Below, piece by piece: positions 47,099-56,822 of a stretch of DNA of 64,000 nt (the first letter of the stretch is position 1; each line of letters opens with the position of its first letter). A model generated the notes under the pieces. It searched no databases and was not told the origin of the DNA. It saw only the letters and a list, made by a program, of their open reading frames with translations. Position numbers and translations under genes: made by a program. Source of the stretch: Pseudoxanthomonas sacheonensis (GTDB lineage: Bacteria > Pseudomonadota > Gammaproteobacteria > Xanthomonadales > Xanthomonadaceae); assembly GCF_010093305.1 (NCBI RefSeq), contig NZ_PDWS01000009.1, positions 96,184-160,183 on the forward strand, written 5' to 3'.

Positions 47099-47322
47099 GG
47101 GACTTTTACTCCCGCTACTGGGATAATCCCAATACTGGCGATAGTCCCGCGACCCTTTCGCCCGAGCCGCACCCCGCCGCCGGTCTGGCTGCGATGGGGG
47201 GAGGTGAATTCGCGAAAAGCCGTACCGGACAAGCGATCGGTCAACGCTCTCAGCTCGGAAAGCGTTGTCTCTTCGCTGATTTCGGGGTCCGGCTCGGGGC
47301 GGAAGAAGCGGGAGAACAGCAT
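47095..47322 (-). CDS. Possible 75-residue leader-type ORF
   Basis: An ATG-started frame ends in TGA overlapping the SDR-like gene start (ATGA). The first 32 residues look protein-like (LFSRFFRPEPDPEISEETTL, then SELRALTDRL); the rest is low-complexity. No ribosome site is visible. It could be a coupled small protein or chance. Confidence 0.3.
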   Translation of the reverse strand: MLFSRFFRPEPDPEISEETTLSELRALTDRLSGTAFREFTSPHRSQTGGGVRLGRKGRGTIASIGIIPVAGVKVP

Positions 47323-47452
47323 GGCGGCAGCTGGCTATTGGTGGGAATGCCGACAAGATAAACCTGCAATCAGGACTTGATTAGTCTGAATTAAAGGGAA
47401 TAATAATCCCGTCAGCGGTCCAATACCCCGTCCACCCCCTCGGGAGTTCCAC
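47099..47452. promoter_or_regulatory. Efflux operon / LysR divergent control region
   Basis: 354 bases between divergent genes. Two related palindromes occur: GGGATAATCCC (47120-47130), 22 bases before the efflux operon start, and GGGAATAATAATCCC (47396-47410), 43 bases before the LysR start. The AT-rich stretch around 47380 (TTGATTAGTCTGAATTAAA) is a likely promoter. These are candidate LysR binding sites for control of both sides. Confidence 0.5.
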
Positions 47453-48481
47453 ATGAGCCACGATCTCAACGACACCCTCATTTTCGTCAAGGTGGTCGAG
47501 CACGGCAGCTTCATCGCCGCGGCCAATTCGCTGCGCCTGCCCAAGACCACGGTCAGCCGCAAAGTGCAGGAACTGGAAACGCGCCTGGGCGCGCAGCTCC
47601 TGCATCGCACCACCCGCAAGCTGGGCCTGACCGAGGCCGGCAACGTCTACTACGAGCATTGCCAGCGCATCGCGCGCGAACTGACCGAAGCCGAAAGCGC
47701 GGTCAGCCAGTTGCATGCCGGCCCGCGTGGCTGGCTGCGTTTCACCGCGCCCTATTCCATCGGCATCGACAAGATCGCGCCGCTGCTGGGGGAATTCCAC
47801 GCACGGCACCCGGAAGTGCGCATTGAGATGGTGTTGAGCAACGAACCGCTGGACCTTATCGGCGGCGAGATCGATGTCGCCCTGCGTATCGGCAACCTGC
47901 CCGATTCCAACCTGGTCGCGCGCCGCCTGGGCAGCCTGCGCACGCAGGTGTACGCCAGCACCAGCTACATCGCCAAGCATGGCGAACCCCTGCACCCGGA
48001 CGACCTGCAGCACCACCGCACGCTGGCCATGCCCAAGCATCGCCACGGCAACAGCTACGCATGGACCTTGAACGACGGCGTCAGCGATCGCGATTTCACC
48101 GTCAACCCGATCCTGGTCGCCAACGACCCGGCCGCGCTCAAGGGCGCGCTGCTCTGCGGCGAAGGCGTGGTGATCGCCGCCGACGTGATGGTCAGGCCAT
48201 TCGTGGAGATGGGCCATGTGCAGCGCGTGCTGGCCGGCTGGATAGGCGGCGAGTACGAACTCAACGCCGTGTTCCCCCGCGGCCACACCCAGTCGCCGAA
48301 GGTGCGCGCGTTCGTCGACTTCCTGCTGGAGCGCCTGAACCTGGACATCGACTACATGAGCGCGCACTGCCCGCTGATGATGGCGCAGGCAGAGCTTGCG
48401 AAAGGCCAGGAAGACGCCGCCGAGGCCGAGGAGACCGTCGCGGCCGGCCAACGGATTCTGGAAGCAGTAGTTCCGTCGTAG
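47453..48481 (+). CDS. LysR-family regulator of the efflux locus
   Basis: A 342-residue LysR protein. Helix-turn-helix is at residues 1-60 (GSFIAAANSLRLPKTTVSRK), and the effector domain follows (RFTAPYSIGIDKIAPLLGEF; ANDPAALKGALLCGEGVVI). It belongs to the broad AaeR-like subgroup. Divergence from an RND operon mirrors MexT with MexEF-OprN, so it is probably the activator of the pump and its SDR genes. The TAG stop is formed by a TAGGTCGG sequence matching the palindrome family. Confidence 0.9.
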   Translation: MSHDLNDTLIFVKVVEHGSFIAAANSLRLPKTTVSRKVQELETRLGAQLLHRTTRKLGLTEAGNVYYEHCQRIARELTEAESAVSQLHAGPRGWLRFTAPYSIGIDKIAPLLGEFHARHPEVRIEMVLSNEPLDLIGGEIDVALRIGNLPDSNLVARRLGSLRTQVYASTSYIAKHGEPLHPDDLQHHRTLAMPKHRHGNSYAWTLNDGVSDRDFTVNPILVANDPAALKGALLCGEGVVIAADVMVRPFVEMGHVQRVLAGWIGGEYELNAVFPRGHTQSPKVRAFVDFLLERLNLDIDYMSAHCPLMMAQAELAKGQEDAAEAEETVAAGQRILEAVVPS

Positions 48482-48693
48482 GTCGGCCCCCGCATCAAGT
48501 GCGGGGCAGGCTCTACGTGGCCGACGGGCCGACGGGCCGACGGGCCGACGCGATAGAGTCGACCAGAAGCATGGCGTCGCGTTGGGGGCGTAGCCCCGAC
48601 CTGCGTGACACCGGACTGAAACAAAACCGACGCAAACTTGTTGCTTGGGCGTAATGCCGGGCGCTGTCCGGCCGCTCCATTGGAGAAACCGGC
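48482..48693. other. Repeat-rich spacer
   Basis: Contains four exact tandem copies of the 8-mer GGCCGACG (48519-48550) and a degraded TAGGTCGG...GCGTAGCCCCGACCTGCG inverted repeat (48479 to 48606). No gene is supported. Confidence 0.7.
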
Positions 48694-49173
48694 ATGTCCG
48701 CAAAGTTCGCTCTTGGTTTGACGCTTTTTCTGGCGTCCTTCGCCGTACTGGCCAAGCAGCCTTATGTGGACATCGAGCAGCGCCTGACTGCCGAACAATT
48801 GCGGGCCACCGGCCTGGACACGCTTTCAGCCGAGCAATTGAAACTGCTGAACGGACTGCTGCGCGAGGACGTGGTGAAGGCGGTCGAAGCCAGCAAGACC
48901 GAAGCGGAAACCGAACGCGCCTCCTCTTCGTCCTTGATCGGTCTCAACGACCAGCCCATCCGCAGCCGCGTGAAAGGTCCGGTCAGCGGCTGGGAACCCG
49001 GCACGGTGTTCGAACTGGAGAACGGCCAGACCTGGAAGGTGCTCAAAGGCAACATGAAGCTGCGCAAGCCTTTCGAGTCACCCGAGATCGTCGTCGTCCC
49101 CGGCATCGCCGGGCGCTGGTTCCTGCAGGTGGACGAAGACCTGCCCAAGGCGCGGGTTTACCGGATAGATTGA
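48694..49173 (+). CDS. Periplasmic hypothetical protein
   Basis: A 159-residue protein. A Sec signal peptide (KFALGLTLFLASFAVLA) with cleavage after ALA is followed by a helical region to about residue 85. A beta-rich C-terminal domain follows (ENGQTWKVLKGNMKLRKPFE; GRWFLQVDEDLPKARVYRI). The 'ENGQ.W' beta domain is common in uncharacterised xanthomonad envelope proteins. TTGGAGAAACCGGC before the ATG gives a ribosome site. Confidence 0.72.
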   Translation: MSAKFALGLTLFLASFAVLAKQPYVDIEQRLTAEQLRATGLDTLSAEQLKLLNGLLREDVVKAVEASKTEAETERASSSSLIGLNDQPIRSRVKGPVSGWEPGTVFELENGQTWKVLKGNMKLRKPFESPEIVVVPGIAGRWFLQVDEDLPKARVYRID

Positions 49174-49370
49174 TGCCTGACCGCATCGATCGGGACGCAA
49201 CCTTCGCTCCAACCTGAACGGGCGCGGGACGATGGCCGGCTCATATTGGTCGCATTGCTCGCTTCGAGCATGTCCCAAGGCCTTTCGAGCGCTGCATTCA
49301 GATGCGTGCTGTATAGCTGGCACGTCGCTCCAAGGGCGACGTTGGTGGCACATGCCACGGAGGCTTGCTG

Positions 49371-49712
49371 ATGCACATGAACAACTGCGTTGTACTACCG
49401 CTGCCGGTCGGGACGCTGGACATGGTGCGGGAACTGCTGCACTGGCGCCGCAGTTATCCGAACAGCCCATTCTTCAAGTCCGGGTTGGAGTTCGAACGCT
49501 ACATCGCCACTTTCAAGTTCGGCTACGACACCTTCCTGCCCAATCGCGAAAAGAATTCCACCGAGGAGCTGCTACCCCGGCTGTGCCACCGGTACAAGGA
49601 TGGCGTAGCGGCCTGCGACCGCATCGACTGGGTTGAAGCGGAGATGATCGTCTCCGCTACATGGGCGCGGTTGGAGGACGCGGATTCCGCGCGAACCGCA
49701 GTCAAGCTTTGA
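49371..49712 (+). CDS. Hypothetical protein
   Basis: A 113-residue soluble protein with six cysteines or histidines but no clear metal motif (VRELLHWRRSYPNSPFFKSG; ELLPRLCHRYKDG). CGGAGG seven bases upstream supports ATG 49371. The 197 bases before it hold a small hairpin (ACGTCGC/GCGACGT, 49322-49342) and no other gene. Family unknown. Confidence 0.5.
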   Translation: MHMNNCVVLPLPVGTLDMVRELLHWRRSYPNSPFFKSGLEFERYIATFKFGYDTFLPNREKNSTEELLPRLCHRYKDGVAACDRIDWVEAEMIVSATWARLEDADSARTAVKL

Positions 49713-49777
49713 CTGGAAGGTTCGATCGCACAATCGCGATCCGACTCGGCACGATCAGCGAGGCTCTGGCTCCACAA

Positions 49778-52700
49778 TCAGGGCGCGCCCGTGGCGGTCA
49801 CGGTACAAGTCAGGGTGAACTGCATCGAACTGCCCATCGGAAAGGTGGGAATCGCCACCCCCGACCCTTGCAGATCCGACACCGTCGGCGATGCCGGGCA
49901 GACCGCGCCGCCGGTGGCACTGCCGCAAACCAGCGTGCCCGTGCTGCAGTCCACACCGGCAATCGCCGGATCCCTGAGCACTGCGCCATCGCCGGGACCC
50001 GGTCCGTCGTTGTTGAGCGTGAGCGTATAAGTCACCGTGCCGCCGCTCTGCACAGCGGCCGGCGCGGCGGATTTTTCGATGCGCAGATCGACCGTCGGCG
50101 TATTGGTGAAAGTGCACTCGAAGTTCTCCGCGCTGCTGTCGATCAGGCTGCCCGGGATGGTGTAGGCGCTGCCTGAGCGGCTGCCTATGGCGATGCCGCC
50201 GGAAGTGCAGGTGGCGCCGGTGAGGTTCCATCCAGCCGGCAACGACGATTCGGTGATGACCACATCGCTGCCGAAGGCGGCGACAGCGAAAGGCTCAGTA
50301 GTGCCCGCAGACGCCGTATCGCCATCCACCTGCACCGGCGTGTTCGCGGCCACGGTGGCGACCGTGCCGGTAGCCTGACTGGTATTGGTCAAGCCGAATC
50401 CGAACGAGCCGCCGGCGACGAACTGCGTGGTCTTGTTGAGCGCCACCGTGGCCGGCGCGCATACCGCCGCCGGCGGCAGCACCTGCGCCAGGAACGCTTG
50501 CGCTCCGGGGCCGGACTTGATGTGCACGACGATTTCGTTGAGCCCGCTCAGCCAAGGTCCGTTCAATACTCCCGCAGCCTCACCGCCGGCCTGAAAACCA
50601 GTGTAGAAATAAGGGTCGGCGGCGCCGTAGTTGGAATGCACGCCTTGCGCATTGCCGTTCACCCAGACCTCGAACACCGAATTGTCGGCGTAGAACTGCA
50701 TGTCCAGCGCCATTATCGTCGGATCCACGCCGGGCGCGATGTTGAACTGGAAGCGGTAGAAGATGTCGTAGTTGCCCGGGCCGGGATGGAGCGCATCGGC
50801 CGCATTCGAGATCCAGTTCGCGTTGCCATAAGGCGAGACGATGTAGGAAGCCGGCGGTGCGGCGACGACCTGCGCCGCGGCATAGGTCAGGCCCACCGGC
50901 GGCGCGCCGGTGATCGGCGTGGTGGTCAGCGCGACCTGCCAGTAGTTGTCAGCGCCCGAAGTCTTCCTGCCCCCCGCTCCATCGTAGGCGGTGTTGAACA
51001 TCGCGCCGCCGCTGATGCAGCTGATGGTGGCGACATTGCCCGGCGGCAGCGGGAACTGCGTATCGGTATCGCTGGCCGTATTGTTGGCGGTATTGGTATC
51101 GGGCGAGCCGGTCGGCGCCGTAACCGTTGCGGTATTGACCAGGTTGCCGGAGAACGTGGAGGGCGCGAACAGCGTCAGGCTGTAGGTGACCGAGCTGTTC
51201 GCCGGCAGGTTGGCGGTGGTGTTGATCGCGCCGGTGCCGCTGGCCGCGCCGCAGGTGGCGCCGCCGGTAGCGCCGCCGCAAGTCCAATTGGCGGTGGTGA
51301 TGCCGGTGGGCAACGAATCGGTCACCTGCGCGTTCTGTACGCCGAACGGGCCGTTGTTGCTGACCACGATGGTATAGGTGACGTTGTTGCCGGGCGTATA
51401 GATGCTGCTGGCGTCGGTCTTGGTGATCGCCAGATCGACCGCGAACTCCACCGGCGTGGTGACGCACTTGGCGCCGTCGCCGGCGCCCGCCGGCGCATCG
51501 GAGATCAAGGTGGCCTGGCCGGTCGTCGTGTCGAACTTGTAGAACCCGCCGCTATTGCGACGGCCGAAAACGCCATTGCTGGCCCCCATCATCGAACCGA
51601 AAGCGTCGGTAGTCCCTATGAACCCCGAAGGCCCGATCGCGGTCACGGCTCCGGTCGTCGGATTGATGGCGTTGAGCAGGCCGGTCACATTGTCCTGGGC
51701 GTAAAGCCGGCCGTTGTACCAGGCCAGGTCCGCCGACGCGATGGCTTGATTGAGCGTGATCAGGGTGGAGGTCCGGGTGGTGAGATCGACCCGCCACAGC
51801 TGGTTGATGGTGGCGTTGTCCTTGATGTAATAGAAGCCGTCCGCGCCTACCTCGCCCGAAGCTATTCCCGTTCCACTGGCATTGATTCCGCCGCCTGCGA
51901 TGGCGCCTGTGTCCTCTACCACGCCGTTGCTGCCGATACGCAGCAGACGGTAGGTGCTGGTGGTGGCGTCCCAGCGCGTGGCGAAGATGTAATTGCTGGC
52001 AGGGTCGTAGCCCATGGCGTTGTAGCCAGTGGCATCAGGCGAACCTATCGACGGATAGGTAAGCGGGTTGGTGCTGGTATCGATGCGATGGAGTTGGGTC
52101 GGACCGCCCACTCCGAGATACATGGTGGAAGTGCAGGTACCGAAGCTGGGCTGGGTCGTGTTGACGTAGGCGCACTCGAAGGCCTCGCCCGCCACCACGG
52201 CCGCGGCCGGAATGGTGATCTGCCTGGCGCTCAGCGTTCCGACCGCGGCGCCAGCGGAGTTGGTGCAGCTGGCCGATCCGAACGACCAGAGAGCCGGCAG
52301 CGTGGATTCGTTGATGGTGATCGCCACGCCCAGGGCCGAAGCGGTGAAATCGGTGACGGCCGCATTGGCGTCGCCATCCACCACGGTGGGTACTCCCGCC
52401 GCAGCGGTCGTGACCGTGGCCGTGGTGCGCACCGTGTTGGTGAGCGTAAAGCCGAACGCGCCACCCGCACCGTTCTGGGTGGTCTTGGTCAGCGTCACCG
52501 TCGGCATGGTCGCCAGCATCACGTCGTCGATGCCGAAATCGTTGCCGGTGGCGGCCGTGCTCGCATTGTTGATGCGCAGATTGACCGAGGTGGTGGTGGC
52601 GCTGGTGGTGAATATCACCTGGCGCCGGATCCAGGTGTTGTTGGTCCCCGGATAGGCCGTGTTGACGGTGCTGACCACGGCGATCGTGCCGGCGTTGGGA

Positions 52701-53095
52701 GTGATCACCTGACTCAGCACCGGGTCGCTGACCTGGTTGGTGACCATGGTCCAGTACGAGAACACGTAGTTCTTGTTCGGCTCCACGGTAATAGCGGAAA
52801 CGGTACGCCAGACCGCCTGGCCCGCGGTGTAGGCGCAGGCTGCGGTGTTGTGATACAGGTAACGCGTCGATGCGGCGCCATCGGAGGTGGAGTCGCCTCC
52901 GGTGGCGACGATCTGTCCGTTCAAGCAGGCGGCGCTGAGCCAGTTGCCGTCGGCGGTGCTCTGCGCAGTCGGCAAGGTGCCATTGACCGCTCCGAAGGTC
53001 TCGCGGAACGCGATCTGCGCATGCGCGCTGCCGCTCCATAGCGCCATGGCGAGAACTATGGCGCACGAGGCTGCAGCTACCAGTTTCGTTTTCAT
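49778..53095 (-). CDS. Secreted multidomain DUF11/prealbumin-like protein
   Basis: A 1105-residue exported protein. Signal peptide residues 1-26 end in SGSAHA. Order by eye: a jelly-roll-like domain (about 30-185), a SpaA/prealbumin-like domain (about 195-330; VTLTKTTQNGAGGAFGFTLT), a DUF6923-type propeller segment (about 335-560; MYLGVGGPTQLHRIDTSTNP), a DUF11 domain (about 570-690), a second jelly-roll-like module, a second prealbumin-like domain (VALNKTTQFVAGGSFGFGLT), and a final DUF11 domain that ends abruptly at TCTVTATGAP. It has no C-terminal anchor. It starts 32 bases after the barrel gene stops and is probably the exported partner of the surface locus. Confidence 0.82.
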   Translation of the reverse strand: MKTKLVAAASCAIVLAMALWSGSAHAQIAFRETFGAVNGTLPTAQSTADGNWLSAACLNGQIVATGGDSTSDGAASTRYLYHNTAACAYTAGQAVWRTVSAITVEPNKNYVFSYWTMVTNQVSDPVLSQVITPNAGTIAVVSTVNTAYPGTNNTWIRRQVIFTTSATTTSVNLRINNASTAATGNDFGIDDVMLATMPTVTLTKTTQNGAGGAFGFTLTNTVRTTATVTTAAAGVPTVVDGDANAAVTDFTASALGVAITINESTLPALWSFGSASCTNSAGAAVGTLSARQITIPAAAVVAGEAFECAYVNTTQPSFGTCTSTMYLGVGGPTQLHRIDTSTNPLTYPSIGSPDATGYNAMGYDPASNYIFATRWDATTSTYRLLRIGSNGVVEDTGAIAGGGINASGTGIASGEVGADGFYYIKDNATINQLWRVDLTTRTSTLITLNQAIASADLAWYNGRLYAQDNVTGLLNAINPTTGAVTAIGPSGFIGTTDAFGSMMGASNGVFGRRNSGGFYKFDTTTGQATLISDAPAGAGDGAKCVTTPVEFAVDLAITKTDASSIYTPGNNVTYTIVVSNNGPFGVQNAQVTDSLPTGITTANWTCGGATGGATCGAASGTGAINTTANLPANSSVTYSLTLFAPSTFSGNLVNTATVTAPTGSPDTNTANNTASDTDTQFPLPPGNVATISCISGGAMFNTAYDGAGGRKTSGADNYWQVALTTTPITGAPPVGLTYAAAQVVAAPPASYIVSPYGNANWISNAADALHPGPGNYDIFYRFQFNIAPGVDPTIMALDMQFYADNSVFEVWVNGNAQGVHSNYGAADPYFYTGFQAGGEAAGVLNGPWLSGLNEIVVHIKSGPGAQAFLAQVLPPAAVCAPATVALNKTTQFVAGGSFGFGLTNTSQATGTVATVAANTPVQVDGDTASAGTTEPFAVAAFGSDVVITESSLPAGWNLTGATCTSGGIAIGSRSGSAYTIPGSLIDSSAENFECTFTNTPTVDLRIEKSAAPAAVQSGGTVTYTLTLNNDGPGPGDGAVLRDPAIAGVDCSTGTLVCGSATGGAVCPASPTVSDLQGSGVAIPTFPMGSSMQFTLTCTVTATGAP

Positions 53096-53127
53096 ATCGC
53101 TGATCATTTCCTTGTCCCAAACGCGCA

Positions 53128-56100
53128 TCAGTACGAACCCACGATATTCAGGAACCACCCTTTATGGTCGTAATCGAAGTCGGTGAGGTCGTCGCTGAAG
53201 TCGGTGAAGTTGTAGCCCACGCCCACGCGGAAGTTCTTGTTGATATCGCGGTCCAGGCCGACCAGGTAGCCGCTGCGCGTACCGCCGTCCTCGACGTCCA
53301 GCCACCGGTATTCGGCCAGCGCGTGCCATTGGGTGCGTAGTTCGTAGCGGATCTGGCCCGAGGCGAAAGTGGTGCCCGAATCGAACCAGTCGCCGGTGCC
53401 GCGACCGAAACGCGCCTCGCCTTCGCGCCGCGCCAGCTTGGCGGCGAATTCCCAGTGCCGGTCCAGCTTGTACACGCCTTCCAACGACAGTATCTGCGAC
53501 TTCTGGTCGTAGCTGGCGCCGTTGACCTGCTCAAGCGTGGCCAGATCGTAAAGATAGGTATAACGGCCGAACACGCCCCAGCGCGTGCTGTTCCAGGGGC
53601 GCCAGGCAAAACCGAAATTGCCTTCGACGAACTTGGCGCCGGCGGTCGGATCGATCTCGTCGTCGGTGTCGGAATAATTGAACCGCGCCGCGATGCGCCA
53701 GCTCTCGTTGATCTTGTGCAGCAGGCGGTTGGTGCTGACCCACTGCCGGCGACGCTCGAAACCGGTATCCCGGCGCCACTCCAGCTTGCTGTTCCAGTCG
53801 GTGTCGGGCGAGGTGCGGCCGCCGCTCAGGCTGATCGCGCGACGATCGACCTGCTCGCCGACGCTGTTGGTCAATTCGCCGTCTGACAACGTGAAGCCCA
53901 GGTTCCAACCCTGCGACGGATAGAAATCCATGCCGAAGGTATGCGCCAGGCCGGACTCCTGCCGGGTCTTGAGGAACTGGCTTTCGTTGAACAGATTGAC
54001 CTGGTTGGACAGCCGCCAGCGCTGGCCCAGGGTCCAGCCGTTCTGGCGAGCGGGGTTGAACAAAGAGTCGTACTGGGTGCTGTCGGTCGAATAGGTGTAG
54101 CTGCCGTAGACCGAATGCTCGGGATTGAGGCGGTATTCGGCATTCACCTGCGCGGCATCGCCGCGGTCGCCATGAGTGATCTCCGCGCCGACCGTGGACA
54201 AGTCGCCGAACAGATACTTGCCGCCCAAGGTGTACGCATCGTTGTCGGCATAGGCGCCGCCGTCGTCGTCCACGGTGAACTGGGCGGTGCCGTACAGGTC
54301 CAAAGACGTACCGATCTTGTGGCTATAGCGCAACGCCGCCAGCGTGCCCGAAGCATCGCCCGCCAGCCGCTTTTCTTCGATCCTGCGCAACTCCGCCGTA
54401 AGGGTGGCGAAGTCGGTGGCGCGCCATTCCCCGGTGATCTGCGTCTGGTCCAGCGATTCGCCGCCGCGTTCGGCCCGGCTGTAGCGCGCGTACAGGCCCA
54501 GGCTGGCGTTGAATTGGCCCAGCACTTCCACGCCCTGCTCTTCCACGTCCATGCCGTTGTCGAAACGGCTGACCGAATAGCCCGCACCGACTCTGCGCCA
54601 CCAGGCGCCGGCGGACCAGTCCTGTTCCGTCCAGCCGAGTTCGCGGAAGTTGATGCGCGCCTCGATCGCTTTCGCCTCGCCTTCGCGCGGCCCGACCGGA
54701 TTGAGCCGGGTGAAAGTGAAGCCGCCGTTGTCGGAGAAGAACACCGGCGCGCTGAACGATTCGGTCTGGCTGTACTCGGCTTTCAGGTACGTGCCGCGGC
54801 CGGCCTGCAAGGTGATGTCGCCCGCGGCGAGAGTGTAGTCCTCGCCAGCGCGGTTCTCGTCGATGTAGGTGGCGCCTATGCCGAGATGGTCGCCGAACCA
54901 ATGCTTGCCGCGAACGCCGGCGCTGACCTGGTCGGCGTCGAAGTCCGACGGCACCCATTCGTAGTCCGCGATCAGACGCTGTTCGTACCCGTCCAGCGGC
55001 GTGTCGCGCGAGATGCTGCGCAGATTCTCGCGGGTGAGCATCGCCAGCGGCCGCGTCAACAGCACGCGGCCCTGCAATTCGTCGATTTCGTAATCGGCGC
55101 CGCGCTGCAGCGTCACTCTGTTCTCGATGCGGCCGGTGGCGGCGTCGCGGATCTCCAGCACCACCACATCCGAGCCGGGCAGCAAGTCCGTGTGCTTGAG
55201 GTAGTAAAGGCTGCCGCCGGTGCCGATGAACTCGCTGTGCCCGGGCGCGGTCTGCGCTTCGGAGCCGAACGCGCGCAGCTCGGTGCCCGGATCGCCCCAG
55301 GCGTTGCTGCCGCGCGAGCGCCAATTGAGCGCGGCGCCGTACAACGAGCGTACGTACTGGCCGTATTCGGTGCCGGTGAAGCCGGTGCTGAAATTGCCCC
55401 ACAGCGCCTGGTTCTTGTCCCAGTCGGCGCGCAGGTAGAAGCGGCCCATGGTGTCGACGTCGCGATAGGTGGTGGAGTCGTCGCCGTAAACCGGGTAATA
55501 AAGATCCGGATCCAGGCGGCGGAAGATGTCCTGCGGATCGGCCTGGCCGAAACCGTCGAACAGGTGCTCCAGATCGCGTTCGGTGGTGTCGGCCTGCGCC
55601 GTGATCAGATATTTGCCCTTGACCTTGGCCTTGCCGTAGAACGCCAGGCGACCGTCGCTGATCACATCGTCGGCGTAGCGGCTGTCGGTCGCGAACGCAT
55701 CCACCGATCCGCTGATCTTGTTCTGCCATACCGTCACGTCGGCCAGGCCCACGCCGAAGAAATAGCGGCCGGTGACATCGACGCTCAAGGTGTGGCGGAT
55801 GCCCTGCGGATCGTTCGCTGGCTTGCCGCCCAGGCCGTCGCTGCCGCCGTTGAGGGCGATCTCGAAATCGTGGCGGCCCACCGGCATCAGGTATTCGGCG
55901 ACGAACTTGCGTTCCAGATCGACCGGATAGCTGTCGCCGTTGATCAGCAGCGAATAGCCCGCCGGCAGATTGCGGCCTTGGATGCGGATGCGGGAACCGT
56001 AGATCGGGATGTTCTGCTGGCGCAAACCATTGGCGGAAAAAGCATCGTCGATCAGTTCCTGGGTTTGCGCCTGGTCGGTGGTCAGCGCGGTGCCGAGGGT

Positions 56101-56811
56101 CTTCTCGACGCTCTCGCGCACTTGCCGCCCGCCGCGCTCGGCCTCTTCCGGCGTCACCAGTTGCAGGGCGCGTGGCTGGGTTTCGTCGAAGTGCCCTTCC
56201 CTGTCGTAGGCGCGCAGCACGTAGACCAGCTCGTCGCCGGCACGGAAACGGTATTTGGACAACAGCACGCCGTCCCAGTCCGCGTTGGACACGGCCGCCA
56301 CGTCCACCGGCACCGTGGCCAGTGGTTCCACCAGGTCGGTATCGACGGCGCGGTAGACCTTCAACTCGTACCGTTCGATGAAGGAGGAGTAGTTGCTGCG
56401 CACATAGAACTGCACGGGCTTGACGATGGCCTGGCCGTCGAAGGCCACGAAGCCCGGCGCGGAGATAGACAGTTCCGGCAGGCTCAGCGCCGGATCTTCG
56501 GTAGCCCAGATCACGCCGCCATTGTCGAGCTGCAGGTTGAACTGGCCCGCTACGGTCGCCCTGCCCGGCGCGGCCGTGTCGATATCGACCCGGCGGTCCG
56601 GCTGCAACGCCGCCGGCGATGCGGCATCGGCCGGCACCACCGGATTGCGTTCGCCCAGCGTGCGCAGCCGGAACAGCAAGCCCTCTTCGGAACTGCACTC
56701 GTCGCCGGCGCAGTCCGCCGAAGCCTGCGTTTCCTGCGCAAGCGCCAGTGGCGGCATGCTCGCAAGCAGGCCGATCAAGGTGTAATCGAGTAGTTTCATT
56801 TTGATGGTCAT
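53128..56811 (-). CDS. Large outer-membrane beta-barrel protein of the DUF11 locus
   Basis: A 1227-residue protein with signal peptide (LLDYTLIGLLASMPPLALAQ). Residues about 60-420 are a periplasmic part with immunoglobulin-like beta modules (FNLQLDNGGVIWATEDPALS; LPAGYSLLINGDSYPVDLER). From about 430 the sequence alternates polar and aromatic strands to a C-terminal strand ending FLNIVGSY with the terminal aromatic typical of barrels recognised by the BAM complex. It starts 11 bases after the giant gene stops, with GAGGGGG as ribosome site, so translation is probably coupled. No TonB box or plug is evident. A secretion, anchoring or display function is inferred. Confidence 0.82.
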   Translation of the reverse strand: MTIKMKLLDYTLIGLLASMPPLALAQETQASADCAGDECSSEEGLLFRLRTLGERNPVVPADAASPAALQPDRRVDIDTAAPGRATVAGQFNLQLDNGGVIWATEDPALSLPELSISAPGFVAFDGQAIVKPVQFYVRSNYSSFIERYELKVYRAVDTDLVEPLATVPVDVAAVSNADWDGVLLSKYRFRAGDELVYVLRAYDREGHFDETQPRALQLVTPEEAERGGRQVRESVEKTLGTALTTDQAQTQELIDDAFSANGLRQQNIPIYGSRIRIQGRNLPAGYSLLINGDSYPVDLERKFVAEYLMPVGRHDFEIALNGGSDGLGGKPANDPQGIRHTLSVDVTGRYFFGVGLADVTVWQNKISGSVDAFATDSRYADDVISDGRLAFYGKAKVKGKYLITAQADTTERDLEHLFDGFGQADPQDIFRRLDPDLYYPVYGDDSTTYRDVDTMGRFYLRADWDKNQALWGNFSTGFTGTEYGQYVRSLYGAALNWRSRGSNAWGDPGTELRAFGSEAQTAPGHSEFIGTGGSLYYLKHTDLLPGSDVVVLEIRDAATGRIENRVTLQRGADYEIDELQGRVLLTRPLAMLTRENLRSISRDTPLDGYEQRLIADYEWVPSDFDADQVSAGVRGKHWFGDHLGIGATYIDENRAGEDYTLAAGDITLQAGRGTYLKAEYSQTESFSAPVFFSDNGGFTFTRLNPVGPREGEAKAIEARINFRELGWTEQDWSAGAWWRRVGAGYSVSRFDNGMDVEEQGVEVLGQFNASLGLYARYSRAERGGESLDQTQITGEWRATDFATLTAELRRIEEKRLAGDASGTLAALRYSHKIGTSLDLYGTAQFTVDDDGGAYADNDAYTLGGKYLFGDLSTVGAEITHGDRGDAAQVNAEYRLNPEHSVYGSYTYSTDSTQYDSLFNPARQNGWTLGQRWRLSNQVNLFNESQFLKTRQESGLAHTFGMDFYPSQGWNLGFTLSDGELTNSVGEQVDRRAISLSGGRTSPDTDWNSKLEWRRDTGFERRRQWVSTNRLLHKINESWRIAARFNYSDTDDEIDPTAGAKFVEGNFGFAWRPWNSTRWGVFGRYTYLYDLATLEQVNGASYDQKSQILSLEGVYKLDRHWEFAAKLARREGEARFGRGTGDWFDSGTTFASGQIRYELRTQWHALAEYRWLDVEDGGTRSGYLVGLDRDINKNFRVGVGYNFTDFSDDLTDFDYDHKGWFLNIVGSY

Positions 56812-56822
56812 GGCCCGCCCCC

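Noticed and set aside
50498..53041. Open frame of about 847 codons on the plus strand
   Set aside because: Antisense to the secreted DUF11 protein; Arg/Gly-rich product typical of shadow frames.
53941..56793. Open frame of about 950 codons on the plus strand opposite the barrel gene
   Set aside because: Antisense shadow of a high-GC coding region; the product has no signal peptide or domain, while the minus-strand product has a signal peptide and barrel end.
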